Position numbers and translations under genes: made by a program. A stretch of DNA of 36,073 bases, from positions 1-36,073 of IMG/VR virus record IMGVR_UViG_3300042894_003492; one strand, given 5' to 3'. Position 1 is the first letter of the stretch; every line of letters starts with the position of its first letter. Of the stretch, positions 31,382 to 36,073 are shown piece after piece. The DNA comes from a virus. Below the pieces are notes generated by a model that saw only the letters and a list, made by a program, of their open reading frames with translations, searched no databases and was not told where the DNA came from.

Positions 31382-32269
31382 TTATACTCTACTTAGTTCA
31401 ATAATACATGCAATCAACGTAATCAATGGATTCATACCACTCTTTGATAAGTAATCAGCAATAATAACTATACCGGTTTCATATGCATCAACCTCCGCAA
31501 ATTTACTACATAAATGCAAGTTTTGATATAATGATACATATATGTCTTCGTAATCTATATCTTTTTGTGCTGCTAGATCCAATCTCAATTGTCGCCAATT
31601 ATTACCTACAATATAATCAACTACATTAAACTTCTTAACTTCTACCTTAACTAATGTACCGCTACTACTATTAAGCTGCAACGTACCGATAGTTTTTCTA
31701 ATATCCGGATAACATATATCTACATAATAATCAACTGTATCTAAATCAAACTTGATGTTTTCTTTAATTAATATCTTAACAGCTAACTCTGTAATATCAT
31801 CTCTATCACTTGGCTTAATTGTAAGCTCAACACAACGCGATTTTAATGCATCGTGTATTAGGTGAGGATAGTTACCAGTTAATATAAACTTAGCGTTATC
31901 AGTGTACTGTGGACTAATAATACCACGTAGCACAGCTTGCGCAGATTTTGATAAGTAATCAGCCTCATCTAATAACACCACCTTATATTTTCCAAACGAT
32001 GCTGTCTCAATGAACGACTTCACTCGATCTCTAATATAATCAACGTTATTATCGTCCGATGCGTTAATACGTAGAAAATCTAATGGATCAATACCGTGAT
32101 GCTTAACTAATAACTCAGCTAATGTGGTCTTACCGGTCCCAGGCGACCCCAGTAACATTAAATGTGTTATATCTTCCAACGACATAAGAAACTGTTTAGT
32201 TTCTGCATCATTAAATACGTAATCCTCTAATGACGTTGGTGCGTGAGCAATATCCCATGGTAACTTCAT
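31382..32269 (-). CDS. 44: Sliding-clamp loader ATPase subunit (gp44-type)
   Basis: 295 residues; T4 gp44 has 319. Walker A is GSPGTGKTT (41-49), Walker B VVLLDEAD (97-104), and the arginine-finger SRC motif is at 144-146 (LKSRCVEL), all as in AAA+ clamp loaders. It opens the gp45-type clamp for DNA polymerase and, in T4, also for late transcription. The small subunit gp62 and the clamp gp45, next to it in T4, are not in the window. AGGA lies before the ATG. It belongs to the operon behind the early promoter at 33021, with a possible weak internal promoter just upstream. Confidence 0.95.
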   Translation of the reverse strand: MKLPWDIAHAPTSLEDYVFNDAETKQFLMSLEDITHLMLLGSPGTGKTTLAELLVKHHGIDPLDFLRINASDDNNVDYIRDRVKSFIETASFGKYKVVLLDEADYLSKSAQAVLRGIISPQYTDNAKFILTGNYPHLIHDALKSRCVELTIKPSDRDDITELAVKILIKENIKFDLDTVDYYVDICYPDIRKTIGTLQLNSSSGTLVKVEVKKFNVVDYIVGNNWRQLRLDLAAQKDIDYEDIYVSLYQNLHLCSKFAEVDAYETGIVIIADYLSKSGMNPLITLIACIIELSRV

Positions 32270-32311
32270 GCTGTATATCCTTGTTTTAAAACGACTATTA
32301 TAGCTGATTTA

Positions 32312-32668
32312 CTATTTGTATACCACATTATATTGACTACGCTTAGGTGATCCATACAATTCATTGCGCCAGTATTTTGTCCAATTAGTGGGGCCTAGTA
32401 TAGGAATTAAATATTGATCTAATACCTTAATGCTACTATCAGGTGGTAAATTAAACTTACCAGTTGGTTGATAATCACGGCGTTTTTTACGTCTAATTAT
32501 CTCCGGAGCAACTACTAACGCTGGTGTCACTTCTTCGTCTTCTTCATCTAGATCTTCTTCTTCATTATCTTCCTCATCTTCATCCTCAAGATCGTCGGAG
32601 CTGTCGATAATAATCTCATCATTCTCATCATCAATGAGTTCACTAACATCCAATTCTACATCATCCAT
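32312..32668 (-). CDS. Acidic hypothetical protein, 118 residues
   Basis: Preferred start is ATG 32668 with AAAGGTG upstream; the in-frame start at 32716 lies inside the previous gene. The first 65 residues are almost entirely Asp and Glu with a few Leu/Ile, then a VVAPEIIRRKKRRDYQP basic switch follows, then a folded-looking tail (DQYLIPILGPTNWTKYWRNE). Such an acidic stretch could mimic DNA or bind basic proteins. Its position before the clamp loader gene suggests a replication or transcription accessory role. It does not resemble T4 gp33 or gp62. Function unknown. Confidence 0.72.
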   Translation of the reverse strand: MDDVELDVSELIDDENDEIIIDSSDDLEDEDEEDNEEEDLDEEDEEVTPALVVAPEIIRRKKRRDYQPTGKFNLPPDSSIKVLDQYLIPILGPTNWTKYWRNELYGSPKRSQYNVVYK

Positions 32669-32681
32669 AATAACACCTTTA

Positions 32682-32870
32682 TTACTGTTCAATAAATTCA
32701 CTAAACTTACACTCACCTAACATTTTTTTATAAATCGTTGTTACAAGAGCGTAATTACCTTCTTTACCCTCATCTTTTACTACCTTGCTAGCCTTTGCCC
32801 ATAATTCATCAGATTTCTCTACTGATATGTTATGCTTCTTTGCCATCTTTTTAATATATGCTGTTGGCAT
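32682..32870 (-). CDS. Small conserved phage protein (MPTAYIKK type), 62 residues
   Basis: The sequence MPTAYIKKMAKKHNISVEKS, with DELWAKA and a final IYKKMLG, matches a small helical protein that I recall as frequent in phages and bacteria (M-P-x-x-Y-x-K-x-x-A-K-K-x-G ... W-x-K-A-K ... F-K-K-M-L-G). No function is established. CAGGAGTTACA provides the ribosome binding site. First gene after the early promoter at 33021, behind a leader of about 145 bases. Confidence 0.78.
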   Translation of the reverse strand: MPTAYIKKMAKKHNISVEKSDELWAKASKVVKDEGKEGNYALVTTIYKKMLGECKFSEFIEQ

Positions 32871-33020
32871 TGTAACTCCTGTTGATTATATTGTTATCTC
32901 GTGAGTATCTTTGATCTGCTCAATGACCGTAACTTATTAATACCTTATGTAAGGATAATAATGTCATTTAATGCTGCTAGTATTACGTAAGGTAAAACAG
33001 ATAAGGTGTAATTTAGATAT
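32871..33020 (-). other. Non-coding 5' leader of the early minus-strand operon
   Basis: About 145 transcribed bases between the promoter at 33021 and the ATG at 32870. It contains several copies of CCTTA and its complement TAAGG, one as a short hairpin (CCTTA-CA-TAAGG, near 32943-32954). No open frame of note. A structured or regulatory leader is possible but nothing specific is recognised. Confidence 0.45.
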
Positions 33021-33049
33021 ATTATATAATATCTTTAAGGTAAAATCAA
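33021..33049 (-). promoter_or_regulatory. Early promoter (TTGATT-17-TATAAT), minus strand
   Basis: -35 TTGATT at 33049-33044, -10 TATAAT at 33026-33021, spacer 17. It drives 32870 down to 30341. Confidence 0.88.
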
Positions 33050-33050
33050 C

Positions 33051-33074
33051 GTACTGGAGTATTAACCCCAGTAC
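33051..33074 (-). terminator. Weak candidate terminator hairpin
   Basis: GTACTGG and CCAGTAC form a 7-bp stem with a 10-base loop, directly upstream of the -35 box and downstream of the gene ending at 33098. Only a broken T-run (GTTGATTTT) follows on the minus strand. Confidence 0.3.
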
Positions 33075-33097
33075 ATAACACTACGAATCTTTATATC

Positions 33098-33394
33098 TTA
33101 TAAATCTACAACTTTTAACTTTACGAACGTGGTTTTTGATGTGTACAATCTTAACTCATCTCCACCAACATAAATCAATTGACCTGGTACTGCTTTACTG
33201 TAATCACTTGCTGCGTGTGTGTAAAAATTAGTTAAAATATCTATCACATTTTGTTGTAATGTACCACCATAATCTTCTAGCCCATGGCCTATAAATTGAA
33301 CCATAGTATCTGAGTTTACAGCATTATCTTGAACTATATAATCAGCAGCACCATTGCCTGGTGTTGCCGTCTTTCTTAAACTATATGCCGCCAT
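33098..33394 (-). CDS. Small virion-type protein, paralogue of the protein at 25358
   Basis: 98 residues from the ATG at 33394, preceded by CGGGAATAATA; the longer frame from a TTG at 33421 is not needed. FIGHGLEDYGGTLQQNVIDI and PGQLIYVGGDELRLY align with the protein at 25358-25651 (FFGRQYPDYGRELNTNVL ... VGQLFYN), both with a G-x-x-x-x-D-Y-G ... N-V ... G-Q-L-x-Y layout. The N-terminal AAYSLRKTATPGNGAADY differs. I infer a small tail-fibre-associated or structural protein. It sits between early operons, with a weak AGTAAATA element 33 bases upstream. Confidence 0.65.
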   Translation of the reverse strand: MAAYSLRKTATPGNGAADYIVQDNAVNSDTMVQFIGHGLEDYGGTLQQNVIDILTNFYTHAASDYSKAVPGQLIYVGGDELRLYTSKTTFVKLKVVDL

Positions 33395-33427
33395 TATTAT
33401 TCCCGTATATTGTTGATACAATATATG

Positions 33428-33435
33428 TATTTACT
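33428..33435 (-). promoter_or_regulatory. Weak late-promoter-like element (AGTAAATA)
   Basis: AGTAAATA on the minus strand, 33 bases before the ATG at 33394. Two mismatches to the consensus; the same variant and spacing occur at 2421. Confidence 0.38.
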
Positions 33436-33462
33436 AATATTCTAACAATGGTATCATACTGG

Positions 33463-33711
33463 TTAAAAAAATTCGTGAACTAAATGTTTATAGTCCTCAG
33501 CTGATAAAATTACAGTCTCCTTAGATTGATTATGTAACACTATCGGCTGCATTGAATATACTACCACGTGATCATTTGTTTGAATAATTAAATACTCGTG
33601 ATGATGCTGATCAAAGTGAATAGCTATCTTTCTATAGTAATTTTCTTGATATTCATCGCTACCTAGTGCAATAGTGCTATACAACATTAGCGCTAATAAT
33701 ATTTTTTTCAT
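33463..33711 (-). CDS. Small exported protein with signal peptide
   Basis: 82 residues. The start MKKILLALMLYSTIALGSDE is a classic Sec signal peptide: two Lys, a hydrophobic core of about 13 residues and a small-residue site (A-L-G) before SDE. The mature part of about 64 residues is rich in His (DQHHHEYL) and Tyr and lacks Cys, so it is not a lipoprotein. Periplasmic location is predicted. GGAG precedes the ATG, which overlaps the stop of the upstream gene (ATGA). It lies in the DNA ligase operon, so it may be early; a superinfection-exclusion or envelope role is only speculation. Confidence 0.75.
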   Translation of the reverse strand: MKKILLALMLYSTIALGSDEYQENYYRKIAIHFDQHHHEYLIIQTNDHVVVYSMQPIVLHNQSKETVILSAEDYKHLVHEFF

Positions 33712-34109
33712 GCTTCACTCCAAAAAACTGTAATTATAAACAAGCAATCAGATCCGCCAACATCAGTGTGCTGCGTTTTATATCCAACTTCGTTGAGTTT
33801 AAGTTCAATTAGTCTACACATCTCCGCAAACGTATTACTCGATCCAGCTTTATATCCATCTGTATTCAAGTAAAAGTACACTCGACTTAAATTAGGACTA
33901 ACTGAACATGCATATGTAGTGCTACTTGCAAAATGAAAATTAATTGTCTTTGCACCCATATCGTTAGCATTAATGATAGCCTTGCTCATATCATTAATTG
34001 TTTGACTCATAATATTATCAAATGCTGCAGAACGTATTGTAGACATAACTTCATCTGGTAGCACATTAATCATAGTACGCTTTATTAAATTGCAGAGAAA
34101 GTTTACCAT
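33708..34109 (-). CDS. Hypothetical 133-residue protein
   Basis: Not recognised. AGGTAAGG lies just before the ATG at 34109; a second in-frame ATG at residue 13 (MINVLPDEVM) has no clear ribosome binding site. The protein shows a helical first half (about 15-50) and a beta-rich second half (INFHFASSTTYACSV, SRVYFYLNTDGY), then a helix and a final strand (CLFIITVFW). No catalytic motif. Eight bases separate it from the ligase gene, and it overlaps the next gene by four bases, so it is in the ligase operon. Confidence 0.7.
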   Translation of the reverse strand: MVNFLCNLIKRTMINVLPDEVMSTIRSAAFDNIMSQTINDMSKAIINANDMGAKTINFHFASSTTYACSVSPNLSRVYFYLNTDGYKAGSSNTFAEMCRLIELKLNEVGYKTQHTDVGGSDCLFIITVFWSEA

Positions 34110-34117
34110 AACCTTAC

Positions 34118-35461
34118 CTATTTTAATGATGCTATAGCGCTATCAAACGAATCTTTAATTCGTTCTAACGTATCCGCCTCATCTTTATCGTGCCTAATTT
34201 CAATAAATCGAGGTAAAAATAATGAGTGAGGTTTGCTAGTTTTTGATAATAACAACCCGTTAAACTGAATAGCAATAATCTTACCGACTAACTCATCACG
34301 CTGCTGAAAGATACTTGCCCGTTCATGATCTTTAAAGCCTGATACATTGACCCACACTAATCCATCACTAGACTTACATCTGATCGCCCCAAATGTTTTT
34401 GCATTCTTATTTTTACCTGGAGTAAATTCAACAATCTCTAAATCAGCATCTACTACTAATTTTAACTTTACCTGAAATTTACTAGTTGTGTCCATCCAAA
34501 CACCATCCGGGTGCTTGATAACTGCACCTTCTAATCCTTTTTCTAACTGCTCAACGTAGAACTCAAATGCTTCATCTACACTGTATACAAGTTTTGTTTC
34601 AATAACCTTAACATATTCAGCACCTGCTAACGAAGTGGTTAATCGTTGATATCGTTCACTGTATGGTACAATACCTTTATTCTTAGGTATAGCATATGCT
34701 AAATCGATGTGATCCCAAACCATAAACACAGGCTTCTCGTTCCCTGCAAACACACCACCTTGTGACACACTATTTAAAATTCCATTACCAATCTCACGAG
34801 GTAAAATCTCACCATCTCGCTCAACTAATAACTCACCATGAGTTTGTGTACCTGGCGTGAAATGTGATTTAATATCAGCTACTAATTCACCAAAGTGTGA
34901 TAAGTCCATTGGGTTACCATTACGCGATAAGAACTCTACATCACCAGTTACGTAATAATTTGCATTTTGATACATCCCATCTGCTTTAAGTTGAGCATAT
35001 ACACCAGACTCAAACGGCCATTTAGTAATATCAACCGATTTAAGCACTTCACATCGCATATAAGGAAAATCTGGAATTAAATCCTTCCATACCTTGTTAA
35101 CAGTACTCACATTAACACCGCATTTTAAATCACCTTCAATAATACGAGTAAGTACTACCGCGTCATCCGCATTTACAGCTGCTAATAAAAACGATAAATG
35201 CGATACAGCCATTAACCCAGTAACTTCTCGAGATGAAAACTTAGATAACTGACTAATAGCTTTATCTAATGTAATAACATCATCAGTATTGTTTGGAGTA
35301 TAAGTAGGTATTTTTTTAATATAATATTTTACCAACGGATTTAATGCTGCAACAATTACTTCTTGTAACAATTCATTATCTTTATACGCAGTTAAAATTG
35401 CGAGTTTCACACCGGTTTTTGGGGTTGCGGCTAATGTGTTTAATATAGCAAGAATGCTCAT
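34118..35461 (-). CDS. 30: ATP-dependent DNA ligase (T4 gp30-type)
   Basis: 447 residues; T4 gp30 has 487. It seals nicks during replication, repair and recombination. Motif I is KADG with the adenylated Lys at residue 159, the same number as in T4 ligase. FLSRNGNPMD, HGELLVER (motif III region), VFMVWDHIDL, LEGAVIKHPD (motif IV) and VKLKLV (motif V) follow in the family order; the C-terminal OB domain includes FGAIRCKS and the end LFLPRFIEIRHDKDEAD. AAGGT precedes the ATG at 35461, and a strong early promoter lies 30 bases upstream. The two genes downstream follow without promoters. Confidence 0.97.
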   Translation of the reverse strand: MSILAILNTLAATPKTGVKLAILTAYKDNELLQEVIVAALNPLVKYYIKKIPTYTPNNTDDVITLDKAISQLSKFSSREVTGLMAVSHLSFLLAAVNADDAVVLTRIIEGDLKCGVNVSTVNKVWKDLIPDFPYMRCEVLKSVDITKWPFESGVYAQLKADGMYQNANYYVTGDVEFLSRNGNPMDLSHFGELVADIKSHFTPGTQTHGELLVERDGEILPREIGNGILNSVSQGGVFAGNEKPVFMVWDHIDLAYAIPKNKGIVPYSERYQRLTTSLAGAEYVKVIETKLVYSVDEAFEFYVEQLEKGLEGAVIKHPDGVWMDTTSKFQVKLKLVVDADLEIVEFTPGKNKNAKTFGAIRCKSSDGLVWVNVSGFKDHERASIFQQRDELVGKIIAIQFNGLLLSKTSKPHSLFLPRFIEIRHDKDEADTLERIKDSFDSAIASLK

Positions 35462-35491
35462 TTAATGTACCTTATCTCTAACGAAAACAAT

Positions 35492-35520
35492 ATTATAGCA
35501 CCTCAAAGTACTAAAATCAA
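35492..35520 (-). promoter_or_regulatory. Early promoter (TTGATT-17-TATAAT), minus strand
   Basis: -35 TTGATT at 35520-35515, -10 TATAAT at 35497-35492, spacer 17, then ATTGTTTT, close to the plus-strand early promoters. It drives DNA ligase and the two following genes. Confidence 0.92.
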
Positions 35521-35534
35521 TGTATTATTTAGAC

Positions 35535-35561
35535 AAAAAAAAACCTGTTATTACTAACAGG
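35535..35561 (-). terminator. Intrinsic terminator after thymidylate synthase
   Basis: On the minus strand: CCTGTTA, loop GTAA, TAACAGG, then a run of eight or more T. It ends the thymidylate synthase transcript and lies just before the ligase promoter. Confidence 0.9.
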
Positions 35562-35649
35562 CTGAAACTAGTTTTGACACTAGAGAGAGGAGAAACTAAG
35601 TTGAATTAGTTACATATATTAATAACTAATACTAATATAGGCAACTAAT

Positions 35650-36073
35650 TTATACCGCTACTTTGGCTGCTATAGCAGGGTAATGCTCATAATTATTTAA
35701 TGTTAAATGCTCATATCGAATATCGTCAATATCAGTTAAGTCAGAGCTAATGGTAATAGTTGGTAACTTATATTTGGTATAATCACGTTTAAGTAATTCC
35801 ATAGTTTGTTCAATATGGTTTTGATATAAATGTACGTCTCCACCCATATAAACTAACTTACCTACTTTTAATCCGGTTAAGTGTGCTATTATATGAGTTA
35901 ATAATGCATAACTTGCAATATTATATGGAAGACCTAAAAACACGTCATTAGATCTCATATAATATAAGCATGACAACGCGCCATCACGAACATAGAATTG
36001 GAATAATAAATGACATGGTGGTAATGCAGCTGTATCAACGGTAGCTGGATCCCAGGCGCTTACAATATGTCGT
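35650..36073 (-). CDS. thyA: Thymidylate synthase (ThyA/Td type), C-terminal part, 5' end outside window
   Basis: About 140 residues are visible; the frame is open to the window edge, and the TTG at 35976 is internal. The edge sequence reads R-H-I-V-S-A-W-D-P ... ALPPCHLLFQFYVRDG, with the catalytic Cys codon at 36013-36015. SCLYYMRSNDVFLGLPYNIA and YMGGDVHLYQNHIEQT, then the C-terminal end AAKVAV, are all canonical. It makes dTMP from dUMP with methylenetetrahydrofolate, feeding phage DNA synthesis. In the visible part there is no intron such as that in T4 td; the upstream half cannot be checked. A terminator lies about 90 bases downstream. Confidence 0.97.
   Translation of the reverse strand, partial: RHIVSAWDPATVDTAALPPCHLLFQFYVRDGALSCLYYMRSNDVFLGLPYNIASYALLTHIIAHLTGLKVGKLVYMGGDVHLYQNHIEQTMELLKRDYTKYKLPTITISSDLTDIDDIRYEHLTLNNYEHYPAIAAKVAV

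Noticed and set aside
32297-32302. TATAAT on the minus strand before the clamp loader gene, as an internal promoter
   Set aside because: The -10 is perfect and AGTCGTTTT follows, but the base set 17 upstream (TGGTAT) is a poor -35; not strong enough to list.
35574-35610. TTGACA on the plus strand between ligase and thymidylate synthase
   Set aside because: No acceptable -10 at 16-18 bases, and it would point antisense into thymidylate synthase.
35650-35976. Independent 108-residue gene starting at 35976
   Set aside because: Upstream codons to the window edge encode the PPCH active site of thymidylate synthase in the same frame.
1-36073. tRNA genes, CRISPR arrays, insertion sequences, homing endonucleases, integrase
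   Set aside because: I looked for TTC-loop and acceptor patterns, spaced repeats, transposase or endonuclease motifs and found none.

Overview
This window is a compact, AT-rich segment of a T4-superfamily myovirus (tailed phage with a contractile tail). The evidence is the gene content. Replication and nucleotide genes are topoisomerase II subunits (gp39 and gp52 type), a gp44-type clamp loader ATPase, a gp30-type DNA ligase, an Rnl1-type RNA ligase and thymidylate synthase. Morphogenesis genes are a gp21-type prohead protease, a gp67-like acidic core protein, a gp5-type spike, gp25 and gp6. The host cannot be named from the sequence. The endolysin type, a signal-peptide protein and TTGATT/TATAAT promoters fit a Gram-negative bacterium. 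No tRNA, CRISPR array, insertion sequence or integrase is visible, and no stretch over 300 bases lacks a gene.

Layout: 1-2811 (+) holds the topoisomerase genes and two small genes. 2878-10619 is a late, strand-switching block: two proteins of unknown role (-), prohead protease (+), acidic core protein (-), a 1236-residue virion protein (+) and a protein with a capsid-targeting-like N-terminus (-). 10685-18097 (+) carries a retropepsin-like protein, an unknown protein, the gp5-like spike, gp25, three tandem paralogues and a P-loop kinase. 18467-23203 (+) is an early RNA-repair block: HD-Pnk, RNA ligase 1, zinc proteins and a nucleotidyltransferase. 23204-25357 contains one late protein (-) and small early-type genes (+). 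25358-26124 (-) is a small virion-type protein and the endolysin. 26263-30330 (+) is a giant gp6 with C-terminal display domains. 30341-36073 (-) is mostly early: metallophosphoesterase, clamp loader, small proteins, DNA ligase and thymidylate synthase.

Regulation can be read directly. Late genes carry a T4-type late element (NATAAATA) 23-42 bases before their start, often as divergent pairs. Five early promoters match TTGAYT-17-TAYAAT exactly in spacing. Two symmetric terminators separate convergent genes.

The most interesting signal is a set of eight proteins, on both strands, whose N-termini share the pattern M-[K/R/L/E]-L-x-[E/D/R]-[I/V/L/Y/M]. Several are followed by an L-x-E or V-x-E site of the kind cut by the gp21 protease encoded here. 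Every one of them sits in a late transcription unit. I infer that they are capsid-targeted internal proteins delivered with the DNA, including three tandem paralogues with a possible ADP-ribosyltransferase-like R/S/E signature and a P-loop kinase. Other notable points are a perfect 62-bp tandem duplication of the prohead-protease promoter and start, the HD-Pnk/Rnl1 repair cassette, a retropepsin-like DTGA protein, a spike with about 480 residues of helical repeats, and a gp6 ending in a Thr/Ser linker plus Ig-like domains.
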